Assembly (NCBI GenBank): GCA_016708765.1
Contig: JADJFD010000001.1
Span: 372,001-436,000 of the forward strand
Reading direction: 5' to 3'
DNA: 64,000 bases
From: Chitinophagaceae bacterium
GTDB lineage: Bacteria > Bacteroidota > Bacteroidia > Chitinophagales > Chitinophagaceae
Shown here: positions 1 to 9,547 of the stretch, one piece after another
Numbering within the stretch: position 1 is the first letter of the stretch
How the letters are laid out: every line of letters begins with the position of its first letter
Notes under the pieces: model-generated
What the model was told of the DNA's origin: nothing
The model's input: only the letters and a program-made list of their open reading frames with translations
Databases searched by the model: none
Program-made: the position numbers and the translations under genes

Positions 1-1
1 T

Positions 2-556
2 TCTTTTGTGTTCACCTATAAAGACACATTGTCAGCCACTACTTCATTTACTTATAACGGCACTTTTTGGAATAATGACTTTCTGGATATCACCTACGGC
101 GATAAAAATATCTATTCAACACCACTAGATTTATTAAAATGGGATCAGGCATTGTATACCGATCAGCTACTAAATTCCGCATTATTGGATTCGGCATTTG
201 CACCACATAGTTTTGAAAAGCCTTCCATACATAATTATGGATTAGGATGGCGACTTCAGCTGTTGCCCAATGGTAAAAAAGTTGTGTATCATTTTGGTAA
301 ATGGCATGGTTTCAATGCATCATTTGCGAGGTTAATCGATGAAAAGGCAACGATAATTATTTTGGGAAATAAATTCAATAGAAATATTTATGGGGCTGCA
401 AGTCAGTGTTATGACATCTTTGGCGATTATATGCAAACCCGCCAGCCGCAAAATGATGACAGTGAGAATCCTGAAGCCGTTGTAAAAGAAACCAAAAAGG
501 AAACAAAGTCAACTTCTCCGGCAAAGCCAAAGGCTGATGTAAAAAAAAGACGATAA
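2..556 (+). CDS. Serine hydrolase of the beta-lactamase/penicillin-binding family, C-terminal part
   Basis: The 5' end lies outside the window; the frame is open from base 2. The visible part matches the end of class-C beta-lactamase-like serine hydrolases (Pfam Beta-lactamase). It has the YSTPLDLLKW segment that usually follows the active-site region, YGLGWR, and the HFGKWHGF segment, which corresponds to the third catalytic box (HxG/KTG type) of the family. The N-terminal SxxK box is not in view, so activity cannot be judged. The last 40 or so residues form a low-complexity Lys/Glu/Pro tail ending in KKRR. Such proteins are usually exported peptidases or esterases; the substrate is unknown. 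The next gene starts 41 bases downstream. Confidence 0.8.
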   Translation, partial: SFVFTYKDTLSATTSFTYNGTFWNNDFLDITYGDKNIYSTPLDLLKWDQALYTDQLLNSALLDSAFAPHSFEKPSIHNYGLGWRLQLLPNGKKVVYHFGKWHGFNASFARLIDEKATIIILGNKFNRNIYGAASQCYDIFGDYMQTRQPQNDDSENPEAVVKETKKETKSTSPAKPKADVKKRR

Positions 557-597
557 TCATCCAGATTCCGAAAATTGTTTTGCAACTTTAGAGAGTC

Positions 598-2103
598 ATG
601 AAAATTCTTTCTGCTCCGCAAATAAGGCTATGGGATGAATTCACCATTCAGCATGAACCTATTTCTTCCATCGACCTGATGGAAAGAGCCGCTTTACGAT
701 GTACAGAATGGCTTGTTGAACAATATCCGGCTGAAACTTCTTTTGGAATATTTTGTGGCAAAGGAAATAATGGTGGCGATGGATTAGCCATTGCAAGATT
801 GCTGTTAGAAAGAAACTATGCTGTTACAATTCACATTCTAGAGTTTGGTCATTTAGGAACAGATGATTTTCAGGCTAACCTTACTAGACTACATCATATC
901 CATTCGTCTGATATTCACTTCATTCAATCAGAGCAACATCTTCATCCAATTCCAGATGGACAAATAATAATTGACGCCATTCTTGGTGCTGGCATCAACA
1001 GAAAAGTTGAAGGAATAACAGCAAGCCTTATCGACCATATGAATGCTTCTGGTGCTGAGATTGTTTCGATAGATATTCCAAGTGGTCTTTTTGTTGACAA
1101 ATCTTCAAAAGGCATCAAAGCTATAAAAGCAAATCATACGCTAAGTTTTCAGTGTTACAAAATGGCGTTGCTTGTTCCGGAGAATAGTGATGCAATTGGT
1201 GAAGTACATATTCTTGATATCGGCCTGCTCAATGATTTTTATAAAACAGAGGAATCGAAATTCGAAATAATTGATCAGCAAATAATACTGTCAATTTACA
1301 AGCCACGGAACAAATTTGCTCACAAAGGAAATTTTGGTCATGCTCTTTTGATTGCAGGTAGCTATGGCAAAACAGGTGCTGCAGTTTTATCTGCGAAAGC
1401 CTGTTTGCGGAGTGGTGTTGGTTTATTGACTTGCCATATCCCAAAATGCGGATATGATATTTTACAAATAACAGTTCCAGAAGCGATGGTTGAAACAGAT
1501 TTGAATGCTGAATTCATTTCAAAAGTTGAAATCGATGCTCAAAAATATTCAGCAATAGGAATCGGTCCGGGAATTGGAACTGAAGCAGCAACAAAACTGA
1601 TGTTGAAAGAATTAATTACATCATGTAAGGCGGGAGTTGTTTTGGATGCCGATGCTTTAAATATTCTTGCTGCAGAAAAAGAATTAATCGCATTAATTCC
1701 TGAAGAATCAATTCTTACTCCGCATCCAAAAGAGTTTGAACGGTTATTTGGAAAATGGGAAAACGATTTTGAAAAAATACAACTCGCAGTTACTAAAGCA
1801 GTTGAATTAAAGTGTTTTATAGTTTTAAAAGGTCATCATACAGTAATTGCAACTCCAGGCGGCATAGCTTATTTTAATGCTACTGGAAATGCAGGTATGG
1901 CTACTGGCGGCAGCGGTGATGTTTTAACAGGTATTCTTACAGGTTTACTGGCACAGGGTTACAGTTCTGCTGAAGCTGCAATACTTGGAGTTTATTTACA
2001 TGGATTGGCGGGAGATATTGCTGCTGATGCAAATTCTGAAGAAGCAATGTTAGCAGGTGATATAATTGAAAAACTTGGAGCCGCATTTCTTCAAATACAA
2101 TAA
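598..2103 (+). CDS. nnr: Bifunctional NAD(P)H-hydrate epimerase / ADP-dependent NAD(P)H-hydrate dehydratase
   Basis: This 501-residue protein has the normal length for the fused metabolite-repair enzyme. The N-terminal YjeF_N (epimerase) domain covers about residues 1-215, with GKGNNGGDGLA near residue 54 and the DAILGAG segment. The C-terminal ribokinase-like dehydratase domain covers about 235-495, with GSYGKTGAA near 254 and the ATGGSGDVLTG nucleotide loop near 435. The two domains epimerise damaged S/R-NAD(P)HX and then dehydrate it back to NAD(P)H in the cytoplasm. A CAACTTTA box ends only eight bases before the ATG, so the mRNA may be nearly leaderless (inference). It is followed 76 bases later by the superoxide dismutase gene. 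Confidence 0.95.
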   Translation: MKILSAPQIRLWDEFTIQHEPISSIDLMERAALRCTEWLVEQYPAETSFGIFCGKGNNGGDGLAIARLLLERNYAVTIHILEFGHLGTDDFQANLTRLHHIHSSDIHFIQSEQHLHPIPDGQIIIDAILGAGINRKVEGITASLIDHMNASGAEIVSIDIPSGLFVDKSSKGIKAIKANHTLSFQCYKMALLVPENSDAIGEVHILDIGLLNDFYKTEESKFEIIDQQIILSIYKPRNKFAHKGNFGHALLIAGSYGKTGAAVLSAKACLRSGVGLLTCHIPKCGYDILQITVPEAMVETDLNAEFISKVEIDAQKYSAIGIGPGIGTEAATKLMLKELITSCKAGVVLDADALNILAAEKELIALIPEESILTPHPKEFERLFGKWENDFEKIQLAVTKAVELKCFIVLKGHHTVIATPGGIAYFNATGNAGMATGGSGDVLTGILTGLLAQGYSSAEAAILGVYLHGLAGDIAADANSEEAMLAGDIIEKLGAAFLQIQ

Positions 2104-2179
2104 TAAAATAATTAATTGCCTTCCAAGGCATACTTCTTGTAACCTTATCTATTATTTAATGTATTAAAATAAATTATTC

Positions 2180-2780
2180 ATGAAAAAGCAACATCAAGTT
2201 AGTCTGATACTAAGTTCATTTTTTTCTATCTGTTTTGCATTTTATGCATGTAACAACAGCAATGAAGAATCTTCATCAGAAAAAACAAAAATGGAAGACA
2301 CTAAAACGATGAATGACAGCGGACATGTAGAGGCAATTGCTATTATCGCTGGTACTGTTCCTGACACTACAGTTTCGGGTACTGTGGAATTTATGCAACA
2401 CGATGGAAAAGTAAAAATGAATTTTAAAATAACCGTTTCAGCCATGGCCAATAAAACGGTTGCCGTGCATTTCCATGAAATGGGTGATTGTGGAGATATG
2501 GGCAAAATGGCTCATGGACATTGGAACCCAACAGAAAAGGAACATGGTAAATGGGGAACTGAGAGTTTTCATTCGGGTGATATAGGCAATATCAGCCTGA
2601 ACGAAAAAGGGGAAGGTTCAATGGAACTGGAAACAGATCTTTGGTCAATTGGGGGGTGATGAGAAAACAAATATTTTGAACAGGTCTATTATTGTACATA
2701 GTGGAACAGATGATTACACCTCACAACCAACAGGAAACTCAGGATCAAGGATAGGTTGTGGTATTATAATGAAGAAATAA
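2180..2780 (+). CDS. sodC: Cu/Zn superoxide dismutase lipoprotein, frameshifted in a G6 run
   Basis: The frame opens with a lipoprotein signal (Cys about residue 24, FAFYAC). It continues with SodC motifs: HFHEMGDCG (two copper-ligand His and a disulfide Cys), AHGHWNP, and HSGDIGNI carrying the zinc-ligand Asp. It then stops at 2657-2659, directly after six G's at 2651-2656. Reading five G's restores the C-terminus, including VHSGTDDY (copper His), SGSRIGCG (active-site Arg and second disulfide Cys) and a stop at 2778-2780. The repaired gene is 200 codons, normal for the family. The enzyme would dismutate superoxide at the cell envelope. As written it lacks one copper ligand, the guiding Arg and the disulfide partner and should be inactive. 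A good terminator follows the restored stop, which supports the repair. Confidence 0.88.
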
Positions 2781-2811
2781 GAAGATCTTTTTGAATTTAA
2801 TTTATTGAAAG

Positions 2812-2843
2812 ATGCGCTTCCAATCATAACGAAGTGCATTTTT
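2812..2843 (+). terminator. Rho-independent terminator after sodC
   Basis: A nine-pair stem (ATGCGCTTC at 2812-2820 with GAAGTGCAT at 2831-2839, one G-T wobble) has a ten-base loop and is followed by five T's. It lies 31 bases after the frame-corrected sodC stop. Confidence 0.75.
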
Positions 2844-2943
2844 CATATCAAACCACCATAATTTATATAATATCGGGTCAACTTTAATCTGTTTGGCACT
2901 CAATTATATGCTTAATAAATACACTTCATATTTTAATTCCTGA

Positions 2944-2975
2944 TTGTCAAATTAGGCTTCCAACCCCTATCTTTG
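2944..2975 (+). promoter_or_regulatory. Bacteroidota-type promoter of hppA
   Basis: TTG at 2944-2946 and TATCTTTG at 2968-2975 fit the TTG / TAnnTTTG housekeeping pattern with a 21-base spacer. Transcription would start near 2982, about 47 bases before the hppA ATG. Confidence 0.55.
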
Positions 2976-2980
2976 CCGCC

Positions 2981-3000
2981 CGGCTAAATAGCCGCTTTTT
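2981..3000 (+). promoter_or_regulatory. Hairpin plus T-run in the hppA leader
   Basis: CGGCT-AAAT-AGCCG (2981-2994) is followed by C and five T's, and it lies at the predicted 5' end of the hppA transcript. It has the form of a small terminator or attenuator but could equally be a 5' mRNA-stabilising stem. No function is shown. Confidence 0.4.
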
Positions 3001-3028
3001 ATTAAATTTTGATTAAGAATCAACTCTT

Positions 3029-5251
3029 ATGGACAAATTGATCTATCTCGTCCCAGTAATGGGCCTTATTGGTCTTCTTTACACTTTTGTAAAATATAAC
3101 TGGGTTTCTAAACAAGATGCCGGTACTGACCGAATGAAGGAAATCAGCAAATACATTGCTGATGGTGCCATGGCTTTCTTAAAAGCTGAATGGAAAGTAC
3201 TTGGCTATTTTGTGGTTATCGTCGGTATTTTACTAGCTGTGATGGCGCAAGCCAATCCACATTCACATTGGTTAATTGCTATTGCTTTTGTAATTGGTGC
3301 CGTTCTTAGTGCTTTGGCTGGATACATAGGTATGAAAGCTGCGACTAAAGCAAATGTTAGAACCGCACAAGCTGCCCGTACCAGTTTAAGCAAAGCGCTG
3401 AACGTTTCATTTACTGGTGGAGCTGTAATGGGATTAGGCGTTGCCGGTCTTGCTGTAATGGGATTGGGTGGTTTATACATTGTATTAAAACAATATTTCG
3501 CACCAGGTTCCGAAGTGAATTCTGACGAAATGTTTAAAACGATAGAAGTGCTTACTGGTTTTTCTTTAGGTGCAGAATCCATTGCTCTTTTTGCAAGAGT
3601 TGGTGGTGGAATTTATACAAAAGCTGCTGACGTAGGTGCTGATCTTGTTGGTAAAGTGGAAGCTGGTATTCCTGAAGATGATCCAAGGAACCCTGCAACG
3701 ATTGCGGATAATGTTGGTGACAACGTAGGTGATGTTGCTGGTATGGGTGCCGATCTTTTCGGTTCTTATGTAGCTACCGTTTTAGCGACAATTGTATTAG
3801 GACAACAGACGGTAATATTTGATGGCACTGATGCATTGGGTGGATTTTCTCCAATCGTATTACCAATGCTAATTGCAGGAATAGGAATTTTATTCTCAAT
3901 CGTTGGAACATTGTTTGTTCGTATAAGTGATAAAGCCGGAGTAAATACGGATAATGTACAAAGGGCTTTGAACATGGGTAACTGGGGTTCAATGATTCTT
4001 ACAGCCATTGCTGCCGCAGGATTGGTTTATTGGATTTTGCCAGAGGCAATGATGCTGAGAGGTGTAATCTTTACTAAATGGGGTGTGCTTGGTGCAATTG
4101 GCGTTGGCCTTTTGGTTGGTGCATTAATGAGCATTATTACTGAATATTATACTGCTATGGGCAAAGGCCCGGTTAAATCTATAATTAGACAATCCTCTAC
4201 TGGGCATGCTACCAACGTAATTGGCGGTTTAGCTGTTGGTATGGAATCAACCTTTCTTCCAATACTTGTATTAGCTGGAGGTATATGGGGATCTTATCAG
4301 TTTGCTGGTTTGTATGGTGTAGCTATCGCTGCTGCTGGTATGATGGCAACAACTGCTATGCAATTGGCAATCGATGCATTTGGCCCTATCGCAGATAATG
4401 CAGGCGGTATTGCTGAAATGAGTGAGTTGCCTCCTGATGTTAGAGAAAAAACAGACGTATTAGATGCTGTTGGAAATACAACTGCTGCATCCGGTAAAGG
4501 TTTTGCTATTGCTTCTGCTGCATTAACAGCCTTAGCTTTATTTGCAGCCTTTGTTGGTGTTGCCATGCCAGATAATCAGCATATTGATATTTATAAAGCG
4601 GATGTGCTGGCTGCTCTATTTGTGGGCGGTATGATTCCATTCATATTTTCATCATTGGCCATCCGTGCCGTAGGCGAAGCTGCCATGGCAATGGTAGAAG
4701 AAGTTCGTCGCCAGTTCCGCACTATTCCTGGTATCATGGAAGGAACGGGAAAACCTGAATATGAAAAATGTGTTGCCATTTCTACACAAGCCTCTATCAA
4801 AAAGATGATGCTGCCAGGTGCTATAACCATTGTATCTCCATTGATTATTGGTTTTACTTTAGGCCCTGAGGCATTAGGAGGTTTTCTTGCCGGTGCCACT
4901 GTTAGTGGTGTACTAATGGGAATGTTTCAAAATAATGCTGGTGGAGCTTGGGACAATGCAAAAAAATCATTTGAAAAAGGTGTAGAGATAAATGGCGAGA
5001 TGTATTACAAAAAATCTGAACCACATAAAGCATCTGTAACCGGTGATACTGTTGGTGATCCATTTAAAGATACTTCTGGCCCATCGATGAATATTTTGAT
5101 TAAATTGATGTCGATTGTATCTTTGGTCATCGCCCCTACTCTTGCACAGATCGATGCTAAAAAAGCATCAAAAGAGCAAGTAGAGAAAAAAATTGAAATA
5201 AAAACTGAATCAGTTGCCGCTATAAACAAAAGCAATACTGTTCATTGTTAA
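3029..5251 (+). CDS. hppA: Membrane-bound ion-translocating pyrophosphatase, K+-stimulated type
   Basis: This 740-residue protein of about 16 membrane segments hydrolyses pyrophosphate and pumps H+ or Na+ across the inner membrane. The substrate-binding stretch starts near residue 201 (DVGADLVGKVEAG, then EDDPRNPATIADNVGDNVGD). The signature GNTTAASGKG carries Ala and Gly at the two positions that are Lys and Thr in K+-independent enzymes, so this should be the K+-dependent class (family knowledge). I cannot tell from motifs alone whether it pumps Na+ or H+. A cytosolic Lys/Glu-rich tail follows the last helix, giving a slightly long C-terminus. It is a single-gene unit with its own promoter, leader hairpin and terminator. 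Confidence 0.95.
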   Translation: MDKLIYLVPVMGLIGLLYTFVKYNWVSKQDAGTDRMKEISKYIADGAMAFLKAEWKVLGYFVVIVGILLAVMAQANPHSHWLIAIAFVIGAVLSALAGYIGMKAATKANVRTAQAARTSLSKALNVSFTGGAVMGLGVAGLAVMGLGGLYIVLKQYFAPGSEVNSDEMFKTIEVLTGFSLGAESIALFARVGGGIYTKAADVGADLVGKVEAGIPEDDPRNPATIADNVGDNVGDVAGMGADLFGSYVATVLATIVLGQQTVIFDGTDALGGFSPIVLPMLIAGIGILFSIVGTLFVRISDKAGVNTDNVQRALNMGNWGSMILTAIAAAGLVYWILPEAMMLRGVIFTKWGVLGAIGVGLLVGALMSIITEYYTAMGKGPVKSIIRQSSTGHATNVIGGLAVGMESTFLPILVLAGGIWGSYQFAGLYGVAIAAAGMMATTAMQLAIDAFGPIADNAGGIAEMSELPPDVREKTDVLDAVGNTTAASGKGFAIASAALTALALFAAFVGVAMPDNQHIDIYKADVLAALFVGGMIPFIFSSLAIRAVGEAAMAMVEEVRRQFRTIPGIMEGTGKPEYEKCVAISTQASIKKMMLPGAITIVSPLIIGFTLGPEALGGFLAGATVSGVLMGMFQNNAGGAWDNAKKSFEKGVEINGEMYYKKSEPHKASVTGDTVGDPFKDTSGPSMNILIKLMSIVSLVIAPTLAQIDAKKASKEQVEKKIEIKTESVAAINKSNTVHC

Positions 5252-5277
5252 TAAAAGCTTAATCAGAACCATTACTT

Positions 5278-5312
5278 AAGTCCTGCTGTTTCTACAGTGG
5301 GACTTACTTTTT
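5278..5312 (+). terminator. Rho-independent terminator after hppA
   Basis: AAGTCC at 5278-5283 pairs with GGACTT at 5300-5305. The inner CTG/CAG can extend the stem. A run of six T's follows after AC. Confidence 0.75.
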
Positions 5313-5405
5313 TATAGTCCTTATTATTAGCCGCTTTTAAAATCATTTTCAATTTTGTACATTTATAGCATCTGACCAAATAAACCATACACTAAACCTC
5401 AAAGA

Positions 5406-7131
5406 ATGAAATTCAAACTACTTTTTGTATCTGCATTAACGCTGTTTTTTTTTAACTGTAACAACTCAAAAAAAGAAGAGAAAAAAGAAGGTGAGATTGA
5501 AGTTATCAATGTAGATGAGCCAATTGATCAAGGCAAAAATAAAAAAGTAACTGACCGGGATTTTAGTGTAACTCCGGAAAACGCCTACAATGATTTAATG
5601 CTTGACAGTCTTGCGATGGAGAGATACATCGAAAGTCGTCAGTTAGCCGATAAAAAAATATCACTTGCGTATCCGCAGCTTTTACAATGCAAGAAACTAT
5701 CACTTTGCCTGGTTTTCATCAAGAGGATTAACAGAACAAGCAAGATTTTTCTGGAATCAATATGATTATGCTGTTACGCATTTAAAAGACACAACACTAG
5801 TCAATAGTGAATTTTATAAGCAGGCTGAGAAATATCTGAACCAGGAGAAGATGACCGCAAACTCAAAAGACTCATTAATCAGAAATACTGAGTTTGGATT
5901 TACAGAACATTTTATCAGGTTCATCAATAGCACTTATGAAAAGGGATATGTAAAAAGAAAAGAGCAGGAAAAATTCGTTCCAATAAAAAAGATAGACCCA
6001 ATTGTAATGGCTGATTCTTTATTAAATAAGAAACACAGCGACGATAAGTACTATGAGCAGGTAAATGACATGTATGCTGGATTAAAAAATAACCTTCAAT
6101 TATATTTAGATATTACAAAAGCTGGTGGGTGGCAAACAATACCAGCAATAAAAAAATCTTTAAAAATAGGTGATAGCCTGGATGTAATTACATCTGTAAA
6201 AAACAGGTTACAAATGACTAAAGATATGCCTGGTGTTGATAGCTCAAGTCTATTTTCAGATACCTTGGAATTGGCTGTTAAAAAATTTCAACGCATACAT
6301 GGCTATAAAGAAACGGGTGAGATAAGTAATACGTTGATTAAAGACATGAACGTTACTGCTTCCAAAAGGTTGATGGAAATATTAGTGAATATGGACAGGA
6401 TGAGGTGGATGCCGCAAAAACCAAAAGGGAATCTCATTATTGTAAACCTGCCTGAGTTTATGTTGCATGTTTATGATGGAAAAGAATTGGTTTTTGATAT
6501 GGTCGTTGTTGTTGGAAAGGTTGGAAACAACACCATGATGTTTAACGGAGACTTGAATCAGATATTCTTTAGCCCTTACTGGAATGTTCCGCAAAGCATT
6601 ATTAAGAATGAAATTATGCCAGCAATAGCCCGCAATCCAAATTACCTTGCTAATAAAAATATGGAAAAAACAAGTTGGGGCATTAGGCAAAAACCCGGTC
6701 CGGGAAATGCATTAGGAAAAGTAAAATTCATTTTCCCCAACAGTTTCAATATGTATTTTCATGACACTCCATCTAAAAGCCTTTTCGGACAGGATAAGAG
6801 GGCTTTCAGTCATGGATGTATAAGATTGAGCGAACCACAAAAAATGGCAGAATGGTTACTAAGAAATGATGCTGAATGGCCAAAAGAAAAGATTGTTTCT
6901 GCGATGAATCAAACTACAGAAAAAGGCGTTAAACTTAAAGAATCAATCCCTGTATTCATTATTTATTACACTGCCTGGGTAGATCATGAAGGTCTGCTGA
7001 ATTTCAGAGATGATGTATACAAGCATGATTCAGAATTGATAAAAAAAATGTTTGAAGAACCTGCTGATAATTCAAAAGATATAACAAAGATTATGCGTAT
7101 TGACAATATCAAAGTTTCAAATACTCAATAA
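5406..7131 (+). CDS. L,D-transpeptidase lipoprotein (YcbB/YkuD type), frameshifted in an A7 run
   Basis: The frame starts with a lipoprotein signal (FFFNC, Cys about residue 18) and a Lys/Glu linker. It loses phase at seven A's (5652-5658), and the downstream frame continues to 7131. Removing one A gives a continuous 574-residue protein with the conserved FYNARNYHFAWF segment at the joint. Downstream are a scaffold region, a peptidoglycan-binding domain (about 280-315, AVKKFQRIHGY) and a YkuD catalytic domain with SHGCIRLSEP (His about 469, Cys about 471). Such enzymes make 3-3 cross-links in peptidoglycan in the periplasm. Everything needed for catalysis is on the downstream frame, but that piece alone would lack its export signal. 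Confidence 0.88.
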
Positions 7132-7674
7132 TACTTGTTATAAACCTCTTTTCCAATAAACTGCTTTATTCATCACATCAAAGCAGCATAACTTTTACGA
7201 TGAGTGCCATAACCATGCCGGCTTTAGTTAATTTAAGTTGTATGCATTATGGTAAGATACATCCTGCCCTTTCACATACCAGAAAGCCAATGGTAAACTG
7301 CTGCAAAATTTATTAACTCCTATTTTGACGCTTTGCAACAGTTTCAGCAGCAACGAATGAAAGAGTATTTACTAATAATAGCGAGAATAATTTCATACAT
7401 ATTAAAAATTTTAAAAGGGAAGCAATCGCTAATCATCATTTCAAATCAGCGATTTTTAGAGAATATCTTTAAAAGCTAACTTCCATTAGTTGCAAAGCTT
7501 ATTCCTTCTCCAAACTCTATCAGCCACAGACATTTTAATCGAACTATTAAGTCATTTCAGTTTTTATAGAAATACTACTGCATAAAATTACAGATTCTTG
7601 TTCCATCCAATTTTAGAATTAGAAATATCTCTTTCAATTTTGTAACTTTAGAAAATTGAACTAAACCAACTACT
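7132..7674. other. 543-base gap; only a possible broken micro-gene on the minus strand
   Basis: No long frame exists here. On the minus strand an ATG at 7394-7396 opens a 27-codon frame (to 7313) that reads like a signal peptide (MKLFSLLLVNTLSFVAAETV). A neighbouring frame then continues to a stop at 7228-7230 with protein-like sequence (FCSSLPLAFWYVKGQDV). Together they could be a roughly 56-residue secreted protein with one frameshift, or chance. The remainder appears to hold only the leader region of the next gene. Confidence 0.25.
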
Positions 7675-8457
7675 ATGTATCGTGTAATCATTCCTATTGA
7701 CTTTTCAGAAACATCGCTAAATGCGGCAAGATATGCTGCACAAATGCTTGCAGGAAAAGATAATGTAGTTGCAATTCTCTATAATAATTACGAAAGCCAA
7801 GACGATCAAGACACTTCGCTTAATTACCAAGAAAGCATTCGCCAGGAATTTTTGCGTGCCGGTGTAAAATCAGTTGAATGTGAAGGAGAAATGGGCGGCG
7901 ACCTTATTGACAATATTACTCGACTTGCACATACAATAAGAGCAACTTTGATTTTAATGGGGATAACTGGAAAATCAGCTATCCGGCAAGTAATGTTTGG
8001 CAGCAACACACTAAAATTAATTGACAACAACTTGTATCCAGTAATGATTATACCTCCCGATGCAGTTTATAAAGGGGTAAATAATGTTGCTTTTGCTTCC
8101 GATTTTAAGAATGTTGAAAACACAACACCATCAGACCTTATTTGCTCAGTATTAGAAATGTTTAATCCAAAACTTCACATTTTTACAGTAAATAAGGACG
8201 GTTATATCACTATAGATGAAGGAATGGAAGACAGAAGCAAATTTCGAAAAATGTTCAGCAAATATAAAACTGAGTTTTACTTCCTGACAATAAACGACTT
8301 CTACTCTGCTGTTGATAATTTTAGTATTGATAACAATATTGATATAATGGTTACTGTTCCAAAACATCAGAGTAATTCTACTTCACTGTTTAAAACTTCG
8401 CATACAAAAAGGCTCGCCTACCATAGTCATATTCCGATTCTGGCTGCACATGAATAA
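7675..8457 (+). CDS. Universal stress protein (two UspA domains)
   Basis: This 260-residue protein has two Usp-type alpha/beta domains (about 1-145 and 150-260). The start IPIDFSETSLNAARYAA is the family's first strand and helix. The first domain ends with the nucleotide-loop pattern LMGITGKSAIRQVMFGSNTLKLI, a G-x2-G-x9-GS type associated with ATP-binding members; the second domain lacks a clear copy. It is presumably a cytoplasmic stress or persistence protein. A paralogue with the same architecture follows 83 bases downstream. A TAACTTTA box lies 25 bases before the ATG. Confidence 0.92.
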   Translation: MYRVIIPIDFSETSLNAARYAAQMLAGKDNVVAILYNNYESQDDQDTSLNYQESIRQEFLRAGVKSVECEGEMGGDLIDNITRLAHTIRATLILMGITGKSAIRQVMFGSNTLKLIDNNLYPVMIIPPDAVYKGVNNVAFASDFKNVENTTPSDLICSVLEMFNPKLHIFTVNKDGYITIDEGMEDRSKFRKMFSKYKTEFYFLTINDFYSAVDNFSIDNNIDIMVTVPKHQSNSTSLFKTSHTKRLAYHSHIPILAAHE

Positions 8458-8504
8458 TTTACTATTTCTTTAAAAATTGATTATGAGCATGACTGGTATT
8501 TTCA

Positions 8505-8512
8505 TACCTTTG
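8505..8512 (+). promoter_or_regulatory. Candidate -7 promoter box for the second usp gene
   Basis: TACCTTTG matches TAnnTTTG and is followed by CC, 28 bases before the ATG. A well-spaced -33 TTG is not evident (the nearest is 25 bases upstream), so support is moderate. Confidence 0.35.
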
Positions 8513-8540
8513 CCGACAATTTTTAACTGAAATTAGTTTT

Positions 8541-9326
8541 ATGCAAACCGTTATCGTTCCTGTAGATTTTTCTGAAAATTCTTTAAAAGCTGCTCGTTAT
8601 GCTACAAAACTTCTAACAGGACATTATGGAGTAAATATGATTCTTCATCATGTTTACGAAAAAGCTAGTCAGGCGTCAGAAGCTGCTGAACGTTTAGAAA
8701 GTTTAAAGGCAGAACTTATGGAAATTGGCGTAGTAAAAATTACAACGCTTTCTGAAGAAGGTTCTGATTTTATTGTAGAGTTGGATAAACTAGCTCGTCA
8801 CCAACAAGCCGATCTAATTATCATGGGAATAACAGGTCGCTCAGCTATTGGTCAGACATTTATTGGAAGCAATACATTAAAAATGGTTCAGCAAAAAGTA
8901 TGTCCAGTATTGATTGTTCCTGAGGATGCAACTTACAAGGATGTAAAGAATGTATTGCTTACTTCAGATTTTAAGAATGTACAATCGGTTACTCCCTCTG
9001 TTCCAATTAAAAAGATATTAAAAACATTCAGTCCCAATCTTCATATTATGAATGTTGATAGCGAACATTATGTTGCCCTTACAGAAGAATACCAGGCTGA
9101 AAGAGCAAAATTGAATGAAATGTTCAGCGATTTTAAACCTGAATTCTATTTTCTTGGTTTACATGATGTAGATGAAGCAATTAACCAGTTTGCAAATGAT
9201 AAAAAAGTAGACATGATTATCGTTGTTCACAAAGGGCAAAGTCTATTTTCTAAGTTATTTGTAAAAAGCCATACAAAAAAGCTGGTTTATCACAGTAGTA
9301 TACCTGTTTTAGCAATACATGAATAA
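8541..9326 (+). CDS. Universal stress protein (two UspA domains), paralogue of the preceding gene
   Basis: This 261-residue protein matches the preceding one along its whole length, including VPVDFSENSLKAARYA, the loop MGITGRSAIGQTFIGSNTLKM, a second Usp fold and the C-terminal SHTKKLVYHSSIPVLAIHE block. This is a recent-looking tandem duplication. The gene has its own TAnnTTTG box in the 83-base gap, so the copies may be expressed separately. The ligand is inferred to be ATP from the loop. No frame defects are seen. Confidence 0.92.
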   Translation: MQTVIVPVDFSENSLKAARYATKLLTGHYGVNMILHHVYEKASQASEAAERLESLKAELMEIGVVKITTLSEEGSDFIVELDKLARHQQADLIIMGITGRSAIGQTFIGSNTLKMVQQKVCPVLIVPEDATYKDVKNVLLTSDFKNVQSVTPSVPIKKILKTFSPNLHIMNVDSEHYVALTEEYQAERAKLNEMFSDFKPEFYFLGLHDVDEAINQFANDKKVDMIIVVHKGQSLFSKLFVKSHTKKLVYHSSIPVLAIHE

Positions 9327-9328
9327 AA

Positions 9329-9348
9329 TGCTGCTTATTTAGGCAGCA
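9329..9348. terminator. Hairpin after the usp pair
   Basis: TGCTGC (9329-9334) pairs with GCAGCA (9343-9348). The T-run is poor on the plus strand (CTTGAC) and better on the minus strand (TTTTAT), so this is only a possible terminator. Confidence 0.35.
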
Positions 9349-9547
9349 CTTGACTTCACGGAAACAAATAACTAACTTTAGGCTTGTTTCCTTTATGATT
9401 GCTATATCACAAAAATCTTTACGTATTTACTCATTTGCAGCGCAACTACTGCCTGCCAATTACTATATACCGGTTTAGCCTATTGCTTTTCTATTTTCTT
9501 TTCCATTCATACTTATTGAATGTAAAGAATTACATAACGATTGACAT

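Noticed and set aside
3205..3582. 125-residue minus-strand frame inside hppA
   Set aside because: It is an antisense shadow of a membrane protein gene with no start context and no family resemblance.
5652..5658. Programmed ribosomal slippage at A7 in the L,D-transpeptidase gene
   Set aside because: Many unrelated genes in the window show the same kind of one-base break, so sequence error is the simpler explanation.
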